Source: Promethearchaeota archaeon (GTDB lineage Archaea > Asgardarchaeota > Lokiarchaeia > Sigyniarchaeales > SOKP01). From it: a stretch of 6,274 nt of DNA. Under the pieces are notes generated by a model that searched no databases, was not told the DNA's origin, and saw only the letters and a program-made list of their open reading frames with translations. The DNA lies in the NCBI GenBank assembly GCA_030615145.1, contig JAUWZT010000203.1:1-6274 (forward strand). The letters run 5' to 3'. Each line of letters opens with the position of its first letter. Position 1 is the stretch's first letter. Both the position numbers and the translations under genes were made by a program. Positions 1-5,860 of this stretch are shown one piece after another.

Positions 1-524
1 GCTATATTATTTAATGTATTTTCAAAATCCTTATAATCAGGTAATGATTCAAGACAAACTGAGACGTTTCTCAAATTGGTGTTTCTTTCTAAAACGAACT
101 TCTTAATCGTTGGAATAATTATATCTGCACAAATCTTTGCGTTAAATCCGATTACTTCTTTCGATATTGGAGGATAAGCGATTGAACGTATCCCTTCTTT
201 ATCGTCTAACCTCAGCGAATTCCAGATCGCTAACATCAATTTTTTTTGATCGTGACCTGCTCTTACATGGATAATAAATTTCGCATTTAAATTGCCGCCA
301 AAGGTAATTATAGCATCCCCAATTGGAACATTTGATATCTTACTAATAATACGATTACATTCTACTTGTACTTCATGACCCGCTCCTTTCAATACTCGGC
401 ATCTTAAGGTACCACTAGGCAAAAGCCGACTATTTGTAGGAATGGCAATTGCATCGTAGTCAGCATTAATAAGATCGCCGACAAAAATCTCTATAACCGT
501 ATTCTTGATCGTTAATTGATTCAT
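1..524 (-). CDS. Macro-domain protein (divergent ADP-ribose-binding fold), 3' end cut by window edge
   Basis: I translated this by hand from an ATG at 522-524; 174 codons are open to the window edge, so the C-terminus is missing. The N-terminal half follows the macro-domain pattern: VGD (residues 15-17) and DAIAIPTNSRLL (24-35), then a helix ending in GAGHEVQVECNRI. GDAIITFGGNLNAKFIIH (69-86) is the usual 'G-A-V-I-T...L-ak-y-v-i-H' block, and SIAYPP (114-119) matches the 'S-I-A-F-P' strand. Macro domains bind ADP-ribose and some hydrolyse ADP-ribosyl esters or ADP-ribose 1''-phosphate. Here the loops are altered: N-A-A-N reads I-P-T-N, the GGG-V loop reads PSGTL, and SAGI-[YF]-G reads S-K-E-V-I-G. 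Binding or catalysis is therefore uncertain. An in-frame TAG lies 12 codons upstream and no other start intervenes. The gene follows two phosphatase genes on the same strand after 138 bases, with its own TATA-like box. No signal peptide is visible, so it is probably cytosolic. Confidence 0.8.
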   Translation of the reverse strand, partial: MNQLTIKNTVIEIFVGDLINADYDAIAIPTNSRLLPSGTLRCRVLKGAGHEVQVECNRIISKISNVPIGDAIITFGGNLNAKFIIHVRAGHDQKKLMLAIWNSLRLDDKEGIRSIAYPPISKEVIGFNAKICADIIIPTIKKFVLERNTNLRNVSVCLESLPDYKDFENTLNNI

Positions 525-544
525 TAAAAGCTTTCTTAATATTC

Positions 545-552
545 TTATATAA
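545..552 (-). promoter_or_regulatory. TATA-like box of the macro-domain gene
   Basis: TTATATAA lies 21-28 bases upstream of the macro ATG on the minus strand. An archaeal TATA box at this distance would place the transcription start at or within a few bases of the ATG, giving a leaderless mRNA. No Shine-Dalgarno-like sequence precedes the ATG, which agrees. The octamer is palindromic, so direction rests on the neighbouring gene only. Confidence 0.5.
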
Positions 553-621
553 TTTTTCTAATAGTATCAGTTATTTTTAATCTTATCTTTAATTTATATA
601 GACTGATTGCGAAAGACTTTA

Positions 622-642
622 TAAAAATGTAAGTATTTAAAA
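622..642 (-). terminator. Possible T-tract terminator after the LMW-PTP pair
   Basis: Reading the minus strand past the stop at 663, two runs of five T's occur within about 40 bases (at 638-642 and 622-626). Archaeal transcription commonly ends on such T-tracts without a strong hairpin. No convincing GC stem is present. Together with the TATA box at 545-552 this suggests the macro gene is a separate transcription unit. In DNA this AT-rich the call is weak. Confidence 0.3.
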
Positions 643-662
643 ACAGTCTAAACAAGTTTAAC

Positions 663-1148
663 TTATTGATTTATGCGTTTAACTTTCTTAACGAGCGCCT
701 CTACGTTTTTTTCGACGATTTCTAATATTTCATCGTATCGCTTTTTCTCAGTTTTATAAGGATCTGGAATGTTTATATCTTTTTTATCTGCCCCATTAAA
801 TTCTTTCAAAGTATATAATTTCTGTTTTAATTGTTCTTGTAAATCTCTAAATCTTTTTTTAACTTTAGTTAAATGATATCGTTCCATACCTATTATAAGA
901 TCTTGTTTTTCTATCAATTCTCTTGTTATGACTTTAGGTTGAAAATCACTTATTTCAATACCTTTTGATTGTATATAATCTATTGTCTCTGGTTGAGCGT
1001 AATCAAAAGCATCGTGCCATCCCGCGGAATCGAAGACAACTCCTTTTAACTCATATTTTTTACCGTAAAAGTTCGCCAGATGCTGTGCTGCTGGCGAACG
1101 ACATGTGTTTGCGTAACATATGAACAGAACTCGCTTTATTTTCGTCAT
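663..1148 (-). CDS. Low-molecular-weight protein tyrosine phosphatase paralog 1
   Basis: This is a 161-residue protein, the normal size for a single-domain LMW-PTP, which removes phosphate from phosphotyrosine or small phosphoesters through a cysteinyl-phosphate intermediate. The P-loop C-x5-R-S is present as CYANTCRS (C11 nucleophile, R17, S18), right after a hydrophobic first strand (VLFI). The general-acid loop is DPY at D129-Y131. FDSAGW (39-44) matches the family's 'SAGT' strand. Arsenate reductases of this fold (B. subtilis/pI258 ArsC) need two further cysteines near positions 82 and 89. Here the only cysteines are C11 and C16, so a phosphatase is the better call. The third P-loop residue is Ala instead of the usual Gly. 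It starts 19 bases after the stop of paralog 2, so the two probably share a transcript. Both end in a similar RINQ stretch, pointing to tandem duplication. It is cytosolic and its substrate is unknown. Confidence 0.9.
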   Translation of the reverse strand: MTKIKRVLFICYANTCRSPAAQHLANFYGKKYELKGVVFDSAGWHDAFDYAQPETIDYIQSKGIEISDFQPKVITRELIEKQDLIIGMERYHLTKVKKRFRDLQEQLKQKLYTLKEFNGADKKDINIPDPYKTEKKRYDEILEIVEKNVEALVKKVKRINQ

Positions 1149-1167
1149 TTTTGCTCTTACTAAGTAG

Positions 1168-1653
1168 TTATGATTCGGTTTGATTTATCCGAATTATTTT
1201 TTTAATCATTTTTTCGATATTTTCATCAATTATTTTAAGAACTTTCTGGTAAGTCTTACTACTGGCGTAATACGGATCTATTATATCTAAATCATCAGTT
1301 TCTCTGTTAAATTCTTTTAAAGTAAACAACTTTTTACTGATGTCGTTAACCTCTTGATAATTTTCTCTAATATCGATAACATGTGACCTTTCCATCGTTA
1401 TAACTAAGTCCTGCCTTTCAAGTAGTTTACGATTGATTATTTGCGGGCGAAAATCAGAGTGTTTAATGCCCTTTGAATTTAAATATTCTTGAGATTCAGG
1501 TTGCATATATGAAAATGCATTTATAAAACCAGCACTCTCAAACCTTAAATCAGAATTATACTTTTTTGCATAAAAATTAGCTAAGTATTCCGCTGCGGGG
1601 CTTCTGGCTGTGTTTCCTAAACAAACGAGAAGAATTTTCTTGATTTTGCTCAT
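1168..1653 (-). CDS. Low-molecular-weight protein tyrosine phosphatase paralog 2
   Basis: At 161 residues this is closely similar to its downstream neighbour at 663-1148. The P-loop is CLGNTARS (C11, R17, S18) with the family-typical G13-N14. The second cysteine, which in many LMW-PTPs pairs with the nucleophile in a reversible protective disulfide, is replaced by A16. C11 is the only cysteine in the protein. The acid loop is DPYY (D126-Y129), keeping the tandem tyrosines known from animal LMW-PTPs. FESAGF (38-43) and the SKGIKHSDFRP block (60-70) match both paralogs. No ArsC-type resolving cysteines exist, so arsenate reduction by the thioredoxin-type mechanism is unlikely. The start is fixed by the P-loop lying at residues 11-18, as in both sisters. 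It is probably the first gene of a two-gene operon, divergent from the transporter at 1772, with 118 bases between them. Confidence 0.9.
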   Translation of the reverse strand: MSKIKKILLVCLGNTARSPAAEYLANFYAKKYNSDLRFESAGFINAFSYMQPESQEYLNSKGIKHSDFRPQIINRKLLERQDLVITMERSHVIDIRENYQEVNDISKKLFTLKEFNRETDDLDIIDPYYASSKTYQKVLKIIDENIEKMIKKIIRINQTES

Positions 1654-1682
1654 TAATGTTCAAGTATTTAAATAAATTGGAA

Positions 1683-1696
1683 AAAATAAACTTTCC
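1683..1696 (-). promoter_or_regulatory. Candidate BRE/TATA of the two-gene LMW-PTP operon
   Basis: On the minus strand GGAAAG (1691-1696, purine-rich and BRE-like) is followed directly by TTTATTTT (1683-1690). The box begins about 37 bases before the ATG of paralog 2, so transcription would start a few bases ahead of the ATG. A second AT-rich box, TTTATTTAAATA at 1665-1676, is too close to the ATG to serve unless the start were internal, and the P-loop position excludes that. Confidence 0.35.
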
Positions 1697-1743
1697 TTCA
1701 TTAATGTATTAAAAAAGATTTTTAAAATATTGTAAATAAAGAA

Positions 1744-1760
1744 TTTAAATATTATAATAT
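1744..1760 (+). promoter_or_regulatory. Candidate TATA elements of the transporter gene
   Basis: Two overlapping AT boxes occur: TTTAAATA at 1744-1751, beginning 28 bases before the ATG at 1772, and TATAATAT at 1753-1760, beginning 28 bases before the in-frame ATG at 1781. Each spacing fits a leaderless start at a different ATG, so the N-terminus (Met1 or Met4) cannot be settled from sequence. The rest of 1654-1771 is AT-rich with no gene seen. Confidence 0.4.
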
Positions 1761-1771
1761 CATAAATAAAG

Positions 1772-3424
1772 ATGATATTGATGAAAAAGAAATCCCTTAA
1801 AAATTGGTTTGTAAGAGTATTTGCTAGAGATATCGACTTGTCAAAAAACTCATTAGTTTATTTATTTTTCTCTCTTTTGGCAATTTTCTTAGTTATTGAG
1901 GCTTTTTTATTCAAATATGTTATTTTAACGGAAATGGTTTCAGTTATAAATATTGAGATAGGTGTAATATTATTTACGCTTGCTATTAGTTTCCTTACCT
2001 CAGTTATACTTGTTGATAAAATAAAGAAAAGAACAAGACATTTTAATTTAGCTTTGCTTTTTTGTATAATAGGAATTTTTTTTAGTGCTTTTTCTGAAGT
2101 TGTTTTCTATTATATAGGTTTATTAATCGTATTAATAACAGTTCCTCAATTAATAGCACTATGGTTTACAATATTAGTTCATGAAACTAACCTTTTAAAT
2201 AGGGGAAGGATAACTGCTTTTCTTCTAGCTTCATGTTCCCTTTTAGGTTGGGTTGGTTTTATTTTTGTATCTTTTGAATTTTTGTACAATTATTTTTTTA
2301 TTTTAGTATCAATACTTTTAGTAATAATTTTTTGGTGTTCTAGAAAATATAAATATATAGAAACTGAAGAGAGGCTCAAATCTGATAAGAAATTTTTTAA
2401 GATTATTTTTGAAAAGCAATTTTTTCGGTATTCATCTAGTTTTACAATATTAAGCTTTATTTTAGGGGATCTTTTAGCTCGATATAGTTTTGATGTAGAC
2501 TTTTTTGTTTTTTTTTTGGCATCTACAATATATCTCATCGCAGCGGGTTGTTTTTTAGATAATGTCGGTCGTAAAACTTCAATAATATTAGGTATTTTAG
2601 TTCTATCGTTTTTTCTTATATCTTATGGTTCTTATATAGATACTCCTATCATATTTGGAATACCAAGAAAAATCTTTCTTTCAATTCATTATGGATTATC
2701 ATTACTACCTCTTATACTCGCAATCCAAACTATATCTGGAGATTTTTCAACAGAAAGGGGAAACTTAAAATATAGAGGTCGTATTAATGGTCTTTTTTTG
2801 GCTTTAATGTTTTTGGGAATTGCTATTGGATTTACATTTAGTAGATGGATAAATGGTTTGTATACATTTTATCCCGAATTAGATAATATCATCCCCAATT
2901 TTCCAAATCTCCTAAATGGGTTTGTTTTAGTTATTCTTCTTGTTTGGATGATGGCAATGAAAGAATTTTTAATATCTAAAGAAACAGATTGGCCATCAGC
3001 AATGATAAATCTTTATATTTTTAGTATTCATGGAGTTGGGCTTTACTATCATAGTTTTGAGAAAAGTCCCGAAGGGGAAGAAAAAGAGGAGAAGAGAGAG
3101 ATGGATGAAGATCTTATTTCTGGAGCATTGACAGGTGTTGTAGCAATCATTTCTGAAATAACTCAAAGCAAACAACAGTTAAGAAAAATTGACAAGGAGG
3201 GTTATCATCTTCTATTCTCTTTTGGAAAATATCATATTGCCTGCTTAATTTCAAACATGGATTTACCAGTGTTATTAAAGAAACTTGATGAGTTTTCAAA
3301 AGATTTTGAAATAAAATTCGGTAAGGAGCTTAAAAATTTTGTAGGAAATGTTAGTCCTTTTGATTCAACAAAATACCTAATCGATAAATATTTCAATCAA
3401 AAATATGGGTTTTTTTTTAAGTAA
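1772..3424 (+). CDS. MFS-like 12-helix membrane protein with C-terminal longin/roadblock-like domain
   Basis: This 550-residue protein has about twelve hydrophobic spans between residues 28 and 398, split by a basic loop near 190-218, as in the 6+6 plan of the major facilitator superfamily. MFS motif A is seen as GCFLDNVGRK (259-268), with a weaker counterpart VDKIKKR (81-87) in the first half. The loop signature RGRI occurs at 144-147 and 335-338, as expected for the internal two-fold repeat. Residues 411-541 are soluble. They run as a hydrophobic strand pair around IHGVG, an acidic linker (431-446), a helix DLISGALTGVVAIISEI, further strands near 478-494 and an amphipathic helix 497-516. 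This resembles longin/roadblock-type alpha/beta domains of Asgard archaea (inference). The substrate is unknown. The gene is divergent from the LMW-PTP pair and convergent with paralog 3 (22-base gap). ATG 1781 is an alternative start. Base use is more AT-rich than in the phosphatase pair. Confidence 0.75.
   Translation: MILMKKKSLKNWFVRVFARDIDLSKNSLVYLFFSLLAIFLVIEAFLFKYVILTEMVSVINIEIGVILFTLAISFLTSVILVDKIKKRTRHFNLALLFCIIGIFFSAFSEVVFYYIGLLIVLITVPQLIALWFTILVHETNLLNRGRITAFLLASCSLLGWVGFIFVSFEFLYNYFFILVSILLVIIFWCSRKYKYIETEERLKSDKKFFKIIFEKQFFRYSSSFTILSFILGDLLARYSFDVDFFVFFLASTIYLIAAGCFLDNVGRKTSIILGILVLSFFLISYGSYIDTPIIFGIPRKIFLSIHYGLSLLPLILAIQTISGDFSTERGNLKYRGRINGLFLALMFLGIAIGFTFSRWINGLYTFYPELDNIIPNFPNLLNGFVLVILLVWMMAMKEFLISKETDWPSAMINLYIFSIHGVGLYYHSFEKSPEGEEKEEKREMDEDLISGALTGVVAIISEITQSKQQLRKIDKEGYHLLFSFGKYHIACLISNMDLPVLLKKLDEFSKDFEIKFGKELKNFVGNVSPFDSTKYLIDKYFNQKYGFFFK
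3410..3418 (+). terminator. T9 tract overlapping the 3' end of the transporter gene
   Basis: Nine consecutive T's form three Phe codons just before the final Lys codon and the stop at 3422-3424. The convergent phosphatase gene ends only 22 bases beyond, so there is almost no room for a separate terminator. The tract is placed and oriented to terminate transcription as archaeal T-tracts do. A length error in this homopolymer would change only the last few residues. Confidence 0.4.
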
Positions 3425-3446
3425 TTAATTTATAATTGAAATCTTA

Positions 3447-3950
3447 TTAATTTTCTTCAGAATTATTAATTTTGATAATCTTTTCAATAGATTTAATTAT
3501 TCCATCTTCAATTCTTTTAAGAACTTTATTATATTCATTTTCCTCTAAATAGAAAGGATCTTCTATTTCTAGATTGTCAATTTCTCCTGCAAAATCTAAT
3601 AGTAAAAAGACTTTTTCATCTAGATCTTTTAACTGCTTGAATTTTCTCTTCAATTTTTGAACATGGTATTTCTCTTCGAAACCTAGAATAAGGTCTTGTT
3701 TGATTAGCAGTTCATCATCAACATCCTTGGCTTGAAAATCGTCCATTTCAACACCTTTAGATTTAAGATATTTTAACGTGCCTTCTTGAGGTTGCTCATA
3801 ATAATGGTAAATTCCGGCAGAATCAAAATTGAGCTCCTTTATCTCATTAGTGTATTTAGTCTTTTGAAGCCATTTTGATATGGCTTCAGCAAATGGGCTT
3901 CGGCATGTATTTCCGCTGCAAATGTATAGTACATGTTTTATTTTTGGCAT
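3447..3950 (-). CDS. Low-molecular-weight protein tyrosine phosphatase paralog 3
   Basis: This 167-residue LMW-PTP has the most canonical P-loop of the three: CSGNTCRS, with nucleophile C11, G13, N14, C16, R17 and S18. The second cysteine of the redox pair is kept. NFDSAGIY (41-48) matches the family's SAG strand, and SKGVEMDDFQA (64-74) matches the same block in the two other copies. The acid loop is EDPFY (130-134), with Phe where the paralogs have the first Tyr. Its only cysteines are C11 and C16, so it lacks the resolving cysteines of thioredoxin-linked arsenate reductases. Compared with its sisters it has a few extra residues before the SAG strand and an acidic NNSEEN tail. It is encoded apart from the tandem pair, on the far side of the transporter and convergent with it, and has its own upstream region. 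It should be cytosolic; its substrate and partner kinase are unknown. Confidence 0.92.
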   Translation of the reverse strand: MPKIKHVLYICSGNTCRSPFAEAISKWLQKTKYTNEIKELNFDSAGIYHYYEQPQEGTLKYLKSKGVEMDDFQAKDVDDELLIKQDLILGFEEKYHVQKLKRKFKQLKDLDEKVFLLLDFAGEIDNLEIEDPFYLEENEYNKVLKRIEDGIIKSIEKIIKINNSEEN

Positions 3951-3978
3951 ATTTTTATATAATGAATAGTTTTATTTC

Positions 3979-3984
3979 TTTAAA
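3979..3984 (-). promoter_or_regulatory. Weak TATA-like element of LMW-PTP paralog 3
   Basis: TTTAAA lies 29-34 bases upstream of the ATG at 3950 on the minus strand, the spacing expected for a leaderless or very short-leader archaeal message. A second AT stretch (3952-3964) touches the ATG and is too close to be the TATA box. The element is short and the region is AT-rich, so this is tentative. Confidence 0.3.
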
Positions 3985-4051
3985 CCCCATTAACGATTTA
4001 AACAATTAGATATAAAAATGTAGACAACCAAAAAAAAATTATTATTCTGTT

Positions 4052-4070
4052 CAAAAAGATATATAAAAAT
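4052..4070 (+). promoter_or_regulatory. BRE/TATA-like promoter of nadB
   Basis: CAAAAAGA (4052-4059) followed by TATATAAA (4060-4067) is the clearest BRE plus TATA arrangement in the window. Transcription would begin near 4088-4093, close to an ATG at 4093-4095 that opens only a three-codon frame before TAA. The leader to the TTG at 4153 would then be about 60-65 bases, unusually long next to the other genes here. The rest of 3951-4152 shows no gene. Confidence 0.5.
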
Positions 4071-4152
4071 AATTTCATTTTGCTATTTTAAGATGTTTTT
4101 GTAAAAACTTGGGGTTTGAAAAAATATTTCATTAAAACTAAAGACGGGTTTC

Positions 4153-5703
4153 TTGATAATAGGAGGAGGCATTTCTGGTCTATCTTTAGCCATTAACTTA
4201 GCAAATATGGTTCCTGAGGAGGATATATTATTAATTACCAAAGAAAAATTATCAGAATGCAACACTTTTTATGCCCAAGGTGGAATCGCATGTGTACGGG
4301 ACAAGAATGATAGTTTTGAGAAACACATTCAAGATACATTAATCGCTGGGGATGGACTTTGTGATGAAGAAGTTGTAAGGTTAATTGTATCAAAGGCGCC
4401 TGAAAGAATTGATCAACTAATTGAGATGGGAGTTGAATTCTCAAGGAATAATGAGGGGGAATATGATCTTGGAAAAGAAGGGGGTCATTCTGAAAGAAGA
4501 ATTCTTCATGTAAATGATTTAACAGGGCAGAATATAGAGCTTAAGCTAATCGAAAAAGTAAAAAAAATTCCAAATCTTCAAATTAAAGAAAATTGGTGTG
4601 CAATCAATTTATTCTGTAATAATTTTAGATGTGATGGCGCTTATGTATTAGATCAAGAGAGCGAAGAGATTTACAATATTTCTGCTAAATCTACAATTTT
4701 AGCGACTGGTGGTGCCGGTAAGATTTATCTTTATACCACAAATCCAGATGTTGCCTCTGGAGATGGAATTGCAATGGCATATCGTGCTGGAGCGATAATT
4801 ACTAATATGGAATTTTATCAATTTCATCCTACTTGTCTTTATCACCCATTTGCTAAATCATTCTTGATAACAGAAGCCATGAGAGGGGAAGGTGCTGTTT
4901 TAAAAGATATTAAAGGCAATGAATTTATGGAAAAATATCATCCTTTAAAGGAATTAGCACCACGAGATATTGTATCACGAGCAATTGATAGAGAACTTAA
5001 ACGAACTGGAGATGACCATGTAGTATTAGATTTTGCATCATATAGGAGTCCTGACTTTATTAAAAGTCATTTTCCAGGCATTTACGAGCAATGCAAATTA
5101 TTTAATATTGATATTACTAAAGAACCAATACCCGTTGTCCCAGCAGCTCATTATAGTTGTGGAGGTGTACTTGTCAAAGTTAATGGTTCTACAAAAGTAA
5201 AAAATCTCTACACAATTGGAGAATCATCCTGTACGGGATTACATGGAGCTAATCGATTGGCAAGTAATTCTTTATTAGAAGGATTAGTATGCGCATATGA
5301 ATGTGCTAAAACACTTGCAAAAAAGACTAAAGATCTGAAAACCAACGAATTTAAAGAATGGGAACCCGGTCATGCCGTACCTTCTACAGAAGCGGTTATA
5401 ATAACACAGAATTGGGATGAAATAAGAAGATTCATGTGGAATTACGTTGGAATTGTCCGAACGGATAAACGTCTTCAAAGAGCTAAAAAAAGAATTAATA
5501 TGCTTCTGGACGAAATCAATCAATATTATTGGGATTTTAAAATAGAAAAAAATCTTGTTGAACTTAGAAATTTGGCTACTGTCGCAAAAATAATAATAGT
5601 AAGTGCAATTTCTCGTAAAGAGAGCAGGGGAATCCATTACAATTTAGATCATCCAAATAAATCTGAAATGAGTAGAAAAACTACAATAAGAAGACCTTGG
5701 TAA
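4153..5703 (+). CDS. nadB: L-aspartate oxidase (NAD biosynthesis, step 1)
   Basis: This FAD enzyme oxidises L-aspartate to iminoaspartate, which NadA converts to quinolinate; in anaerobes fumarate can be the electron acceptor. Motifs run in order (from TTG as residue 1): dinucleotide fold GGGISGL (4-10), NTFYAQGGIA (37-46), EGGHSERRILH (109-119), ATGGAGKIY (184-192), EFYQFHPT (220-227), APRDIVSRAI (269-278), PAAHYSCGGV (330-339), HGANRLASNSLLEG (364-377), and the C-terminal NadB tail ESRGIHYNLD (490-499). E109, H225, R271, H333 and R368 line up with the E. coli catalytic set E121, H244, R290, H351 and R386. The NadB-type E109 and the C-terminal helical domain argue against a succinate dehydrogenase subunit. 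The start is uncertain: TTG 4153 cuts the first beta strand short, and in-frame codons upstream (KTGFL) look coding, yet no ATG/GTG/TTG is available between the TGA at 4117 and 4153. nadA and nadC are not in the window. Confidence 0.95.
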   Translation: MIIGGGISGLSLAINLANMVPEEDILLITKEKLSECNTFYAQGGIACVRDKNDSFEKHIQDTLIAGDGLCDEEVVRLIVSKAPERIDQLIEMGVEFSRNNEGEYDLGKEGGHSERRILHVNDLTGQNIELKLIEKVKKIPNLQIKENWCAINLFCNNFRCDGAYVLDQESEEIYNISAKSTILATGGAGKIYLYTTNPDVASGDGIAMAYRAGAIITNMEFYQFHPTCLYHPFAKSFLITEAMRGEGAVLKDIKGNEFMEKYHPLKELAPRDIVSRAIDRELKRTGDDHVVLDFASYRSPDFIKSHFPGIYEQCKLFNIDITKEPIPVVPAAHYSCGGVLVKVNGSTKVKNLYTIGESSCTGLHGANRLASNSLLEGLVCAYECAKTLAKKTKDLKTNEFKEWEPGHAVPSTEAVIITQNWDEIRRFMWNYVGIVRTDKRLQRAKKRINMLLDEINQYYWDFKIEKNLVELRNLATVAKIIIVSAISRKESRGIHYNLDHPNKSEMSRKTTIRRPW

Positions 5704-5742
5704 TTTGAATCCCAATATAAGTATAAAATGTTTTAATTGTTA

Positions 5743-5749
5743 TTTTTTT
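5743..5749 (+). terminator. T7 tract downstream of nadB
   Basis: A run of seven T's begins 40 bases after the nadB stop, followed by further T-rich DNA to about 5790. No GC-rich stem is apparent. It is a plausible archaeal T-tract terminator ending the nadB transcript before the next promoter region. Confidence 0.35.
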
Positions 5750-5860
5750 CGAAAACAAAAGATATTTTCTTTACTTCTTATTTTTTGATAATTACTCTTT
5801 AATTTTAAATTTCTTCTACAATAATCTAATATCGATAATCTTATTAGCTGTTTTAATAGG

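Noticed and set aside
631..1672. Eleven-base repeat AAGTATTTAAA at 631-641 and 1662-1672
   Set aside because: Low-complexity AT sequence in two intergenic regions; the match is too short and composition-biased to call a shared operator.
2290..2538. Minus-strand open frame of 82 codons inside the transporter gene
   Set aside because: It is Lys/Ser-rich antisense to an AT-rich membrane gene with no recognisable domain; the plus-strand frame has clear membrane segments and MFS motifs.
4156..4172. AGGAGGAGG purine run resembling a strong Shine-Dalgarno site
   Set aside because: It encodes the GGG of the NadB FAD-binding motif and lies after the start; no in-frame start follows at a suitable distance.
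4083..4265. Minus-strand open frame of 60 codons spanning the nadB start
   Set aside because: It overlaps the nadB promoter side and conserved FAD motif on the other strand; nothing recognisable is encoded.
4235..4444. Minus-strand open frame of 69 codons inside nadB
   Set aside because: It is antisense to strongly conserved NadB sequence, with no family resemblance.
5284..5637. Minus-strand open frame of 117 codons inside nadB
   Set aside because: The length comes from low stop density opposite a conserved gene; its Phe/Tyr/Ser-rich content looks like a shadow.
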